From NCBI GenBank assembly GCA_017615125.1, contig JAGAAS010000028.1, positions 52,244 to 116,243 on the forward strand: a stretch of 64,000 nt of DNA, read 5' to 3'. Every line of letters starts with the position of its first letter. The stretch's first letter is position 1. The notes beneath the pieces are model-generated. The model saw only the letters and a list, made by a program, of their open reading frames with translations, was not told the origin of the DNA and ran no database searches. Position numbers and translations under genes: made by a program. This document shows, piece after piece, positions 49,072 through 59,100 of this stretch. The stretch is from Bacteroidaceae bacterium (GTDB lineage Bacteria; Bacteroidota; Bacteroidia; Bacteroidales; Bacteroidaceae).

Positions 49072-50193
49072 ATGGAACTATTCGACGTTTACTCACTTTT
49101 CGATGTCACTCCCGTCAAGGGCAAAGGATGCCAGATATGGGACGAAAACGGGCAGCAGTACCTCGACCTCTACGGGGGGCACGCCGTTATCTCCGTCGGG
49201 CATTGTCATCCGCACTATATCGATGCTCTCACGCAGCAGCTCAACCAGATAGGCTTCTACAGCAACAGCGTAAAGAATCCCCTCCAGAAGGCGCTGGCAC
49301 ATCGGCTCGGAGCTCTCTCCGGGTACGACGACTATTCGCTCTTCCTCGACAACTCGGGTGCCGAGTCGAACGAGAATGCTATGAAGCTCGCTTCCTTCCA
49401 CACGGGAAAAGACCGCATCGTTGCCTTCCGCGGGAGCTTTCACGGGCGTACGTCGGGAGCTGTCTCCGTCACCGACAACCCTAAGATTGTCTCCCCCTTC
49501 AATGCCGGGCACAAGGTTACGTTCTGCGACTTGGAAGATGCGGAAGCTGTTGAGAAAGCCCTTCAGCAGGGTGATGTCGCAGGAGTCATCATCGAGGGCA
49601 TACAGGGATGCGGAGGCATCCATATCCCTTCGGCAGCCTTCATGCAGGCGCTGGAGCAGCTGTGCCGTACATACGGCGCTGTACTCATCCTCGATGAAGT
49701 GCAGAGCGGATACGGGCGCAGCGGAAAGTTCTTTGCCCATCAGTGGGCAGGAATCCGTCCCGACATCATCACCGTTGCCAAAGGCATCGCCAACGGATTT
49801 CCCTGCGGCGCGATGCTTGTGTCGCCCACATTTAAGGCAACGAAGGGGATGCTCGGCACAACCTTCGGCGGAAACTACCTCGCTATGTCGGCAGCCCTTG
49901 CGGTGCTCGACATCATCGAGGAGGAGCACCTCGTCGACAACGCACTCCGCGTAGGCAACCACATCCTCGAGCACCTGCCAGTCTCCCCACGCATCAAGGA
50001 GGTGCGCGGAAGAGGGCTGATGATAGGCATCGAGTTCAACGAGGATGTTGCCCCGCTCCGCAGGAAGCTGCTCTTCGAGAAGCACATCTTTACTGGTGTC
50101 GCAGGCAACAGCGTCATCCGTCTGCTGGCTCCTCTGTGCCTCAGCATCGACGAAGCAGACGTGTTCCTGAAGGCGCTTGAGGACATCCTCTGA
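49072..50193 (+). CDS. argD: N-acylornithine aminotransferase
   Basis: A 373-residue PLP-dependent class III aminotransferase. Motifs are GHCHPHYIDALTQQLNQIGF near the start, FLDNSGAESNENAMKLASFH, FRGSFHGRTSGAVSVTD, LILDEVQSGYGRSGKFFAH and the Schiff-base lysine in ITVAKGIANGFPCGAM (Lys237). It transfers the amino group from glutamate to N-acylglutamate semialdehyde to give N-acylornithine. It is 35 nt after argC and is followed by repeat copy D, after which argF' has its own -7 box. Confidence 0.95.
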   Translation: MELFDVYSLFDVTPVKGKGCQIWDENGQQYLDLYGGHAVISVGHCHPHYIDALTQQLNQIGFYSNSVKNPLQKALAHRLGALSGYDDYSLFLDNSGAESNENAMKLASFHTGKDRIVAFRGSFHGRTSGAVSVTDNPKIVSPFNAGHKVTFCDLEDAEAVEKALQQGDVAGVIIEGIQGCGGIHIPSAAFMQALEQLCRTYGAVLILDEVQSGYGRSGKFFAHQWAGIRPDIITVAKGIANGFPCGAMLVSPTFKATKGMLGTTFGGNYLAMSAALAVLDIIEEEHLVDNALRVGNHILEHLPVSPRIKEVRGRGLMIGIEFNEDVAPLRRKLLFEKHIFTGVAGNSVIRLLAPLCLSIDEADVFLKALEDIL

Positions 50194-50205
50194 CGGCATC
50201 GGATT

Positions 50206-50280
50206 TTTCTTTCTTCATAAGAAATTTTCCCTTCTTCATACGGCGAGATGTAGAAAGAAAAAAAATTTTTCCCTTCTCGA
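50206..50280 (+). repeat. Dispersed intergenic repeat, copy D
   Basis: TTTTTCTTTCTTCATAAG, AAATTTTCCCTTCTTC, core ATACGGCGAGATGTAGAA (50238-50255), AGAAAAAAAATTTTTC, CCTTCTCGA. The core is identical to copies B and C and to argG 47881-47898. It lies inside the arginine cluster, between argD and argF'. Confidence 0.8.
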
Positions 50281-50301
50281 TAATTTTTTATTTGTTCTCC
50301 A

Positions 50302-50309
50302 TAAATTTG
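50302..50309 (+). promoter_or_regulatory. -7 box (TAAATTTG), internal promoter before argF'
   Basis: Perfect TAnnTTTG match 23 nt before the argF' ATG, just downstream of repeat copy D. No TTG is present at normal spacing, so strength is uncertain. Confidence 0.5.
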
Positions 50310-50332
50310 CAAACACAATCGTTCGCTTTCCA

Positions 50333-51295
50333 ATGAAAAAGTTTCTTCACGTGCAAGACATAGGCCCGCTCTCCTCCGCGCTGCAGGAAGCGGCAGAGAT
50401 AAAGAAAGACCGCTTCGCCCACGACACGCTGGGCAAGAACAAGACGTTGCTGATGATCTTCTTCAACAACTCGCTCCGCACGCGTCTCAGCACGCAGAAG
50501 GCAGCTATGAACCTGGGCATGAACGTCATCGTGCTCGACGTGAACGCTGGCGCCTGGAAGCTGGAGACGGAGCGCGGCGTCATCATGGACGGCGACAAGA
50601 GCGAGCATCTCCTCGAAGCCATCCCCGTGATGGGCAGCTACTGCGACATCATCGGCATCCGCTCGTTTGCGGGGCTCACCGACAGGAGCTACGACTACGA
50701 AGAGACGGTTTTCAACCAGTTTGTGCAGTACAGCGGGCGTCCCGTCTTCGCGATGGAGACAGCTACCGTGCATCCCCTGCAGGCATTTGCCGACTTGATT
50801 ACCATCGAGGAGCACAAGACGAAAGCCCGTCCCAAGGTGGTGCTCACGTGGGCTCCTCACCCCAAGGCTCTGCCGCAGGCGGTGCCCAACTCCTTCGCTG
50901 AGTGGATGAATGCTGCCGACGTCGACCTTGTCATCACCCATCCCGAAGGCTACGAGCTCGACCCACAGTTCGTGGGCGACGCTCGTGTGGAATACAACCA
51001 GATGAAAGCCCTCGAGGGCGCCGACTTTGTGTATGCCAAGAACTGGAGCTGCCCAGGCGTCACGAACCCCTCCGACTACGGCAAGGTGCTGAGCAAAGAG
51101 ATGTCGTGGACCATCGATGCTGCCCACATGGCGGTAACCGACAACGGCAAGTTCATGCACTGCCTGCCCGTCAGGAGAGGAATGATTGTCACCGACGATG
51201 TCATCGAGGCACCCACGTCGCTCGTCATCCCCGAAGCTGCCAACCGCGAGATTTCGGCGCAGGTTGTCATCAAACGGATACTGGAAACACTCTGA
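50333..51295 (+). CDS. argF': N-succinylornithine carbamoyltransferase (ArgF')
   Basis: 320 residues. Carbamoyl-phosphate site MIFFNNSLRTRLSTQKAAMN, ETATVHPLQAFADLITIEEH, and the C-terminal MHCLPVRRGMIVTDDVIEAP. VLTWAPHPKALPQAVPNSFA and NREISAQVVIKRILETL match the Bacteroides-type enzyme that carbamoylates N-succinylornithine rather than ornithine. At residue 90, in MDGDKSEHLLEAIPVM, there is Ser; from memory the B. fragilis enzyme has Pro there and N-acetylornithine enzymes have Glu, and this site sets acyl specificity. A small residue agrees with succinyl use. ATG 50333 is chosen because the upstream frame runs through repeat DNA and the -7 box. Confidence 0.93.
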   Translation: MKKFLHVQDIGPLSSALQEAAEIKKDRFAHDTLGKNKTLLMIFFNNSLRTRLSTQKAAMNLGMNVIVLDVNAGAWKLETERGVIMDGDKSEHLLEAIPVMGSYCDIIGIRSFAGLTDRSYDYEETVFNQFVQYSGRPVFAMETATVHPLQAFADLITIEEHKTKARPKVVLTWAPHPKALPQAVPNSFAEWMNAADVDLVITHPEGYELDPQFVGDARVEYNQMKALEGADFVYAKNWSCPGVTNPSDYGKVLSKEMSWTIDAAHMAVTDNGKFMHCLPVRRGMIVTDDVIEAPTSLVIPEAANREISAQVVIKRILETL

Positions 51296-51326
51296 GCCCC
51301 ACTACAAACGTTTCGTTTAAATAAGT

Positions 51327-52097
51327 ATGGAAAAGACCTTCCTCAACATCATCAAAGTCGGCGGTGCCGTCGTTGAAGACAGCACCTCGCTTGACGCGCT
51401 GCTCGATGCCTTCGCCCTGCTGCCGGGACGGAAAGTCCTCGTGCACGGAGGCGGAAGGGCTGCCACGCAGATTGCCTCGCAGATGGGTATCGAAAGCACT
51501 ATGATAGAAGGACGGCGCGTTACCGACAGCGATATGCTGCGCGTGGTGACGATGGTCTATGGAGGACTGGTGAACAAGAACATCGTTGCCAGCCTGCAGG
51601 CTCGCGGCATCAACGCGCTGGGACTCACGGGAGCAGATCTCGGATATATGCTCAGCGAGAAGCGCCCCGTCGGCAAGGTCGACTACGGCTTCGTGGGAGA
51701 TGTGAAGAAGACCGACGCCAGCGCCTTAGCAAAACTTATCGACGACAACATCGTGCCTGTGCTTGCTCCGCTCACGCACGACGGGCAGGGACACTTGCTC
51801 AACACCAATGCCGACACTATCGCGGCAGAAGCAGCCAAAGCGCTGGCACAGTTGTTCGACGTCACGCTCACCTTCTGTTTCGAGAAGAAAGGTGTGCTGC
51901 TCGATGCCGATGACGAAGAGAGCGTCGTCCCCATCCTGCGCCGAAATGATTTTGAAGGATACGTTGCCCAGGGCATCATCTCGGGCGGCATGATTCCCAA
52001 AATCGACAACGCCTTCCAAGCCATCCGGAGCGGTGTAAAGAGAGTCATCATCACCCGCGCCGACAACATGCAGGGCGGAACGCAAATCATCGAATAA
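51327..52097 (+). CDS. argB: N-acylglutamate kinase
   Basis: A 256-residue amino-acid-kinase-fold enzyme that phosphorylates N-acylglutamate with ATP. Family features are FLNIIKVGGAVVEDS with the substrate/ATP lysine, KVLVHGGGRAATQIASQMGI, and the IISGGMIPKIDNAFQAIRSG nucleotide segment near the end. The glycine loops and the KTDASALAKLIDDNIVPVLA region are intact. The gene is 31 nt after argF'. The likely substrate in this pathway is N-succinylglutamate, but acetyl cannot be excluded from this gene alone. Confidence 0.94.
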   Translation: MEKTFLNIIKVGGAVVEDSTSLDALLDAFALLPGRKVLVHGGGRAATQIASQMGIESTMIEGRRVTDSDMLRVVTMVYGGLVNKNIVASLQARGINALGLTGADLGYMLSEKRPVGKVDYGFVGDVKKTDASALAKLIDDNIVPVLAPLTHDGQGHLLNTNADTIAAEAAKALAQLFDVTLTFCFEKKGVLLDADDEESVVPILRRNDFEGYVAQGIISGGMIPKIDNAFQAIRSGVKRVIITRADNMQGGTQIIE

Positions 52098-52144
52098 TCC
52101 TCACCAACGAGCCAGAAACGACCTGAAGAAATAGATTCCGTCAC

Positions 52145-53182
52145 ATGATTGAACTGCTCAAGAAACTCATCTCCACCCCCTCGTTCAGCCGCGAGGAAGG
52201 CGCCGCTGCCGACATCCTGCAGCAGTGGATGAAGCAGCGCGGGCTGGACGTGCAGCGCAAGGGACACAACCTCTGGGTGGCGCAGCCCGACGAGGGCGAC
52301 GGACGCCCCACACTGCTGCTCAATGCCCACATCGACACCGTCCGCCCCGCGTCAGGCTACTCGCGCGACCCGTTCGTTCCCTCCGTGGAAGGCGACAGGC
52401 TATACGGGCTGGGCAGCAACGACGACGGAGGCTCGGTGGTAGCCCTCCTTGACACCTACCTGCGGCTCACCCGGAAGCCCCAGCCCTACCGCCTCATCTA
52501 CTCGGCAACCGCTGAGGAGGAGATCTGCGGCAAGGGAGGCATCGAGAGCATCCTCGACGACCTCGGCCCCGTCGCCCTCGGCATCATTGGCGAGCCTACC
52601 GGCATGCAGATGGCGGTAGCCGAACGCGGGCTGCTGGTGCTCGACTGCACGGCACACGGCATCAGCGGGCATGCGGCACGCAACGAGGGCGTGAACGCGC
52701 TCTACAAGGCGATGGACGACATCCAGTGGTTCCGCAATTACCGTTTCGGGCACACATCCGATTTTCTCGGCGAGGTGAAGATGACCGTCACCATGATAGA
52801 GTGCGGCACGCAGCACAACGTGGTACCCGACACATGCAGCTTCGTCGTCGACGTACGCCCCAACGGCATGTACACCAACCAGGAGATCGTCGATACCATC
52901 CGGCAGCACGTGACGTGCGACGTCGTACCCCGCTCCCTGCGCCACAACAGCTCACACATCGCCACCACCCATCCCGTCGTGCAGCGCGCGCTGAGCCTGG
53001 GCCTCACGCCCTTCGGCTCACCCACCACCAGCAACCAGACCGTCCTCCCCCACATCCCCACCGTCAAGATAGGGCCGGGCGACTCTGCCCGCTCACACTC
53101 CGCCGACGAGTACATCTGCCTGTCTGAGATAAGCCAAGCGGTAGAGACCTATGTCGCCCTTCTCGACCAACTCATCCTTTGA
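52145..53182 (+). CDS. argE: M20-family N-acyl amino acid deacylase (ArgE type)
   Basis: A 345-residue zinc metallopeptidase-like deacylase. Metal-binding motifs are LLNAHIDTVRPASGYSRDPF (His and Asp), YGLGSNDDGGSVVALLDTYL, ATAEEEICGKGGIES (catalytic Glu pair) and the final ARSHSADEYICLSEI (His). GHAARNEGVNALYKA is the dimerisation-domain His motif. In a pathway with an N-acylornithine carbamoyltransferase the deacylase must act on N-acylcitrulline; that substrate is inferred from context. It is 47 nt after argB and 27 nt before argH. Confidence 0.92.
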   Translation: MIELLKKLISTPSFSREEGAAADILQQWMKQRGLDVQRKGHNLWVAQPDEGDGRPTLLLNAHIDTVRPASGYSRDPFVPSVEGDRLYGLGSNDDGGSVVALLDTYLRLTRKPQPYRLIYSATAEEEICGKGGIESILDDLGPVALGIIGEPTGMQMAVAERGLLVLDCTAHGISGHAARNEGVNALYKAMDDIQWFRNYRFGHTSDFLGEVKMTVTMIECGTQHNVVPDTCSFVVDVRPNGMYTNQEIVDTIRQHVTCDVVPRSLRHNSSHIATTHPVVQRALSLGLTPFGSPTTSNQTVLPHIPTVKIGPGDSARSHSADEYICLSEISQAVETYVALLDQLIL

Positions 53183-53209
53183 TACAAACAACTCCACATA
53201 CACCACATC

Positions 53210-54505
53210 ATGAAACTTTGGGATAAAGGCTACGAGCCCGACAAACTGATTGAGACCTTCACCGTAGGCAACGACCGCGAACTCGACCTCCAGCTGGCAC
53301 GCTACGATGTCGAGGGATCTATGGCTCACATACGTATGCTCGAGAGCATCGGGCTCCTCACCTCCGACGAACTGAAAGTGCTGCTCGAAGCCCTTGAGGA
53401 CATCCACGCGGCCATCCTGCGGGGTGAGTTCGTCATCGAAGAGGGCGTCGAGGATGTCCACTCCGAGGTAGAGCAGCTGCTCACGCAGCGCCTGGGCGAC
53501 ATTGGGAAGAAGATCCATTCGGGACGCTCGCGCAACGATCAGGTGCTCGTCGACCTGAAGCTCTTCTTCCGCGACAAACTCCGCCAGACGGCAGCCTCCG
53601 TGGGCACTCTCTTTGAGCGCCTGCAGGCCCTCAGCGAGCAGTACAAGGAAGTGCTCATGCCCGGCTACACCCATATGCAGATTGCTATGCCCTCCTCCTT
53701 CGGCCTGTGGTTCGGCGCCTATGCCGAGACGCTCGTCGACGACCTGCGCCTGCTGGCCTCCGCCTACGACATCGCCAACCAGAACCCCCTGGGCAGCGCT
53801 GCCGGCTACGGCTCGTCGTTTCCCCTCGACCGTACGATGACCACACGCCTGCTCCACTTCGGCAACCTTCACTACAACGTCGTGGCTGCTCAGATGAGCC
53901 GCGGCAAGACCGAGCGTGCCATCGCTGCCGCCCTCGCTGCCGTCAGCGCCACCCTCGCGCGCTTCGCTATGGACATCTGCCTGTTCAACAGCCAGAACTT
54001 TGGATTCATCTCGTTCCCCGACGAGCTCACCACCGGCTCCAGCATCATGCCACACAAGAAGAACCCCGACGTCTTCGAGATCATGCGCGCCAAGTGCAAC
54101 CGCCTGCAGAGCCTGCCTGGCGAGGTAGCCCTCGTCACCTCCAACCTGCCACTCGGCTACCAACGCGACTTCCAGCTCCTCAAAGACATCCTCTTCCCCG
54201 CCTTCGGCGTGATGGATGAGTGCATCGGGATGTGCGACTTCATGCTTCAGCACATCCGTGTCAACCGCGACATCCTCTCCGACCCGAAGTACGACTACCT
54301 GTTCACCGTCGAGGACGTCAACCGCCTGGTGCTGCAGGGCGTCCCCTTCCGCGAAGCCTACAGGCAGGTGGGCATGCAGGTGCAGAACCACACCTACCAG
54401 CCCACGCGCACCGTCAGCCACACCCACGAGGGCAGCATCGGCAACCTCTGCACCGCGCAGATCAGGGAGAAGTACGAAGCCGTCGCCAAGCACTTCCAGG
54501 AGTAA
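53210..54505 (+). CDS. argH: Argininosuccinate lyase
   Basis: A 431-residue enzyme of the fumarase/aspartase superfamily that splits argininosuccinate to arginine and fumarate. It begins MKLWDKGYEPDKLIETFTVG, with EDVHSEVEQLLTQRLGDIGK, IHSGRSRNDQVLVDLKLF, MPGYTHMQIAMPSSFGLW and the signature loop TGSSIMPHKKNPDVFEIMRA carrying the catalytic Ser. It is slightly shorter than the common 450-460 residues. It is the last gene of the cluster, followed by a terminator 34 nt later. Confidence 0.96.
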   Translation: MKLWDKGYEPDKLIETFTVGNDRELDLQLARYDVEGSMAHIRMLESIGLLTSDELKVLLEALEDIHAAILRGEFVIEEGVEDVHSEVEQLLTQRLGDIGKKIHSGRSRNDQVLVDLKLFFRDKLRQTAASVGTLFERLQALSEQYKEVLMPGYTHMQIAMPSSFGLWFGAYAETLVDDLRLLASAYDIANQNPLGSAAGYGSSFPLDRTMTTRLLHFGNLHYNVVAAQMSRGKTERAIAAALAAVSATLARFAMDICLFNSQNFGFISFPDELTTGSSIMPHKKNPDVFEIMRAKCNRLQSLPGEVALVTSNLPLGYQRDFQLLKDILFPAFGVMDECIGMCDFMLQHIRVNRDILSDPKYDYLFTVEDVNRLVLQGVPFREAYRQVGMQVQNHTYQPTRTVSHTHEGSIGNLCTAQIREKYEAVAKHFQE

Positions 54506-54538
54506 GGAGAGCCCGACACCTCCGTCCACACATAAAAG

Positions 54539-54572
54539 GAGCGCCCCGCATTCATCTGCGGAGCGCTCACTC
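54539..54572 (+). terminator. Terminator of the arginine cluster
   Basis: A 12-bp hairpin with one mismatch (GAGCGCCCCGCA with TGCGGAGCGCTC, 6-nt loop) followed by ACTCTTTT. Confidence 0.75.
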
Positions 54573-54656
54573 TTTTCGTCCAAGCTGCCGGGAAGGCAGC
54601 GCTGCCCTTCGGTGCGAGCCCTGTCCTGCGAGGGGCTGCTGCTGTCGCGAGCAGTG

Positions 54657-56045
54657 TCAGAGCTCGCGTGCCTCCCGCACCTCGTCGGCGCTCATCGGCC
54701 TGTACTTCGTGCCCAGGCGGCGCTTGCCTGTGGGCGTCACCAGGTAGTCCTCCTCGTTGCGCAGTCCACCGAAGTCGCGCCACTTGTCTATCTCGTCGAA
54801 GCACAGGTACTCCGTGTGCCGTCCCTCGGCCCTCCAACGGTCGATGAGCTCGGGGATGAAGTAGATGCCCGGCTCGATGGTGAACACGAACCCCGGCTCC
54901 AGCGGTCGTGCCAGGCGTAGCGACTTGTAGCCGAACAGCGTGCTCTTGGGCTCGCCGTCGTAGCCTACCCACACCTCGCCCAGGTCCTCCATGTCGTGCA
55001 CGTCGAGTCCCATCATGTGTCCCACGCCACAGGGAAAGAAAAGCGCATGAGCGCCTGCGCGCACCGCCTCGTCCACGTCGCCCTTCATCAGCCCCAGCGC
55101 CTTCATCCCCTCGGCAATGGTCGTGCACGCCCTCACGTGCACGTCGCGGAAGGGCACACCCGGCGCTATCGTCTCCACGGCTGCGCGGTGCGCCTGCAGG
55201 CAAAGGTCGAAGATGATGCGCTGGCGCGGCGTGAACTCTTTGCCCACGGGGCATGTCGACGACAGGTCGCCGCAGTAGTGGCTGCCCACCTCGGCACCCG
55301 CATCCAACAGGAACATGTCGCCCTCCTGCGCACGGTGGATGTAGCCGTGGTTGTGGAGCGTCTGCCCGTGCGTGGTGGCAATCACGGGGAACGCATTGTC
55401 GCCCCCTCCCTGCTGCGCTATGGCGGTAACGGCAGCGCGCACCTCCGCCTCGTGGATGCCCGGGCGCACCATCCGCATCATCGCCACGTGCATGTCGATG
55501 GAGATATCGACCGCCTTGTCAATCTCGGCCACCTCCTCCTCGCTCTTGTAGATGCGCTGGTTGACGACCGCCCGCACGAACGGCACCGACACGCCGCTGT
55601 CCTGCGCCGCAGGCGTCAGCCCCAGCCACTCCTGCAGCTTCAGGCGGTGCTCCCCCCGGTAGGGAGGAAGGAAGTGCACCGTGCGACCCTTGCGCTGAGC
55701 CTCACGCAGCACGTCGCCCACCTTGTCCGCAGGCAGCGTCTCGCTCACACCCACGCGCTCGGCCTTGCTCTGCAGCGATGGCTGTGTGCCCATCCACACG
55801 ATGTCGTCGATGGTGGGATCGTTGCCGAAGATCGTCTCCCTCCCCTCGTCGATGTCGATGACGGCTGTCAGCCCCTCGTGGTCGATGCCGAAGAAGTAGA
55901 GGAACGTCGAGTCCTGTCGGAACGCGTACGTGTTATCCACATAGTTCATGGGAGCCTGGTCGTTGCCCAGGAAGAGGAGCAGCCCGCTCCCCACGTCGTG
56001 CGCCAGCCGGCGGCGCCGAGCGATGTACGTCTCTTTTGCAAACAT
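54657..56045 (-). CDS. Xaa-Pro aminopeptidase (M24B)
   Basis: A 462-residue cytosolic metallopeptidase that removes the N-terminal residue before proline. The N-terminal creatinase-like domain (AMP_N, about 1-160: GLLLFLGNDQAPMNYVDNTY, DSTFLYFFGIDHEG) precedes the pita-bread fold. Metal ligands are the two Asp in LLDAGAEVGSHYCGDLSSTC, His in CGVGHMMGLDVHDMED, Glu in VFTIEPGIYF and Glu in GGLRNEEDYLVTPTGKR. Length and order fit PepP-type enzymes. It stands alone on the minus strand between the arginine cluster and the giant surface protein. Confidence 0.93.
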   Translation of the reverse strand: MFAKETYIARRRRLAHDVGSGLLLFLGNDQAPMNYVDNTYAFRQDSTFLYFFGIDHEGLTAVIDIDEGRETIFGNDPTIDDIVWMGTQPSLQSKAERVGVSETLPADKVGDVLREAQRKGRTVHFLPPYRGEHRLKLQEWLGLTPAAQDSGVSVPFVRAVVNQRIYKSEEEVAEIDKAVDISIDMHVAMMRMVRPGIHEAEVRAAVTAIAQQGGGDNAFPVIATTHGQTLHNHGYIHRAQEGDMFLLDAGAEVGSHYCGDLSSTCPVGKEFTPRQRIIFDLCLQAHRAAVETIAPGVPFRDVHVRACTTIAEGMKALGLMKGDVDEAVRAGAHALFFPCGVGHMMGLDVHDMEDLGEVWVGYDGEPKSTLFGYKSLRLARPLEPGFVFTIEPGIYFIPELIDRWRAEGRHTEYLCFDEIDKWRDFGGLRNEEDYLVTPTGKRRLGTKYRPMSADEVREAREL

Positions 56046-56113
56046 GATGTGATACTATCAACTAAAAATGTGAGACAAACTGATCTAAACACTCTGAAAA
56101 CGCCGTTTATCCA

Positions 56114-59100
56114 TTATTGTCCGAGGATGATGCTCACGAGGGCTGTGACATCAGCCACGTTCACATCTGTGTCGCCATTCACGTTGGCAGCAGCATTTAC
56201 TGGCATATTGCCGAGAATCATGCTTACCAGCATAGTGACGTCTGCCACATTCACGGTACCGTCGCCGTTCACATCACCCTTCAGGAAGGCAGGCTTCTCC
56301 GAGAAGTAGCCTGGATTGGCTGTACCACCGTCAATGTGGGCATAGCTTTCGTCATTGTGTTCTCCGCTATACATTGTACCTGCACCGCCCTTCAGTTTTT
56401 CATCGGCGCCGAATATCAAAGAACCAATCACCTGTTCTCCCGCGGCGTTCTGCAATGTCCATCCCTCGCTTGCATAGATGGTAGTCAGGTTGGTGCATTG
56501 GTTGAACATCTGGGTAATCCATTTGAGTTTCCCTGTGGTGAAGCTGCTGATATCGATCGTCTCCAGGCTTGAGCATCCTTCGAACATCGAAATCATATTC
56601 TCCACTTCACTCGTATTAAGGTACTCCATACCGATTATCTCGGAAAGATTGGTCATTCCGTAGAACCACATGTATGTGGTATTCGGGCGCGCATTAACAA
56701 ACGACGGGTCAAACACCACTTTCTCTACCTCTAAGTACCATATCCAGCCCGGGTTATTCATATCCTTGTTCAGTTCAAATATTGTCCCTGAGTGAGAATT
56801 GTAATTATCTAGGCCGTCGCAGTAGAAGGTAAGCGTCATGGTATCGTAGTCATAGACAGCATAGGATTTCATACTCAGGTATCCAGGATTGTCGACACCG
56901 CCGTCCACGTGAGCATAGGTATCGTTGATGTGGTTCGGATCATAAACCGTTCCTGCGCCACCCACGAGGCTGGTGCATCCAGAGAACATTCTATTGTCGA
57001 GCCACATCTGCGAGGCTGTGCTCCAGCCTGGACCTATCCAAATGGTGGTGAGGGCACTGCAGGAGGTAAACATCGTTATCATATCCGTCACGTTCTCCGT
57101 GTTCCATCCTGAGATGTTGAGTTCTTCCAGACCGGTGCACTCTTGGAACATCGAACGCATGCTCGTCACATTCTCCGTATTCCAACTGCTCAGAATGAGT
57201 CGTGTCAGGCTGGTGCATCTCATAAACGCAGAACTCATGTCGGTGACGGCAGAGGTATTGAGTATGTTTACGTTGTTGACACTTCTGAGTTGAGTCATAC
57301 CAGCAAACCAACAATACATCGTCGTGGGGCGTGCTTCAATGAACGAGTAGTCGAACGTTACATACCTGACTTGTTCACAAGTACCATCTGTTTGCCAGCC
57401 CGGATTCTCTGTTCCTTTGTTCAGTTCGTACACGATTCCCCTGCGGGTGGCCTTCATGGTGTCGTAGTAGAAGGTCAAACTGCCATCCGTGCCAAAGAAT
57501 ACGGCATACATTTGTGGCTTGATTGTCAGGTAGCCCGGGTTCTCCGTTCCGCCGTCAACGTGAGCATAGCTGCCGTCAACATGGCTGGCATCGAACGCTG
57601 TTCCTGCGCCACCTACGAGGCTGGTGCAGTCGGTGAACATATCGTTGAAGCCAGCGGTAATAGTCCACTTGTCACTCACGTAAATGGTGGTGAGGTTTGT
57701 GCAGCCCTCAAACATCCTTGCTGCAGAATTCGTGTTGGCCGTGCTCCAGTTCTCCAGGTCGATTACAGTCATCGATGAGCAGCCGTAGAACACCTGTTGC
57801 ATTTCTTCCACGTTTTCGGTATTCCATGCACTCACATCCACGGTCTCCAGCTGTGAGCAATTGTTGAACAGTCCGTACATGTCTTCCACTCTTGATACAT
57901 CAAAGCCGCTCACGTCGAGGCTTTGCAGTTGCGAGCATTCGCTGAACATATACATCATGTTTGTCACCTGACTGGTGTTGAGGTATTCAATACCCTCCAC
58001 TTCGGTAATACTCATGCCGAAGAACCAGTACGAGAGGCATGTAGGACGTGCATCGGCAAACGACGGCTCGAATACCACACGGGTGGCAACGTAATTGGCA
58101 ACACCCCACCACGTAGGAAGTTCTTCGGTACCGAGGTCGTATTTGATTCCTGGGCGCGACGAGCGTTGATCATCGTAACAGAAAGTGAGAGTGTTTGTCT
58201 CCGAGTTCAGACAGGCGTAGGCTTGTCTCAGTGTCAGGTAGCCCGGATTGGACGTTCCACCATCCACGCGGGCATAGGACTTGTCTACATGGCTTGAACT
58301 GAACGTTGTCCCAGCGCCTCCCACAAGGCTGGTGCAGCCATAGAACATATTATCATCGCTTGTGACGGAAGAGGTGATCCAGCCGTCACCGGCATAGATG
58401 GTCCTCAATGAGGTACATTGTAAGAACATTCCTTCCATATTCGTGACAAGCTGTGTGTCCCAGCCACTTAGGTCGAGAGTCGTCAGGCTGCTGCAATCGC
58501 TGAATGCCATCTGCATCGATCTAATGTTCTGCGTGTTCCAGTTGTTCAACTTGAGGCTCGTCAAACTGCTGCAGCCAAAGAACATCTGCACGATGTCCTC
58601 CACATTGTTTGTATCTAAGCCGCTCAGGTCGAGGGTCGTCAGGCTGCTGCACTGTCCGAACATTCCGCCGGTCCTTTCGAGTACCGGGGTGTTCCATTCG
58701 TTGATGCCCTTGATGGTGGTGAGGCTACTGCAGCCGAAGAACATAGAAGTTGCATTTGTCACATGACTCATATCGAAGTTCGACACGTCGATGCTGGTGA
58801 GGCTGCTGCAATATCCAAACATACCTCCTAAATTCATAGCGAAGCTGGTGTCGAAGCCGCTCACGTCGAGGCTCTCCAATTTACTGCACGAATAGAACAT
58901 ATTACTCATTGACATCACCTCGCTGGTGTTGAGGTATTTCAGTCCGCTGATGTCCTCCAGATTAACCATATCCAAGAACCAGTAATCTGTTCGTTGTGGA
59001 CGAGCCTGAGCAAACGACGGGTCGAACACTGCATGGTGGATATTGTAATACCAATCATGCCATTCAGGATAATCGCTGCCCGAGGTCTGTGAGTGAGGCA

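Noticed and set aside
53093-54583. Long open frame (about 496 codons) on the minus strand, antisense to argH
   Set aside because: It is an open shadow frame of the GC-rich argH gene. The product is Val/Asp/His-rich without family motifs, while argH on the other strand is complete and recognisable.
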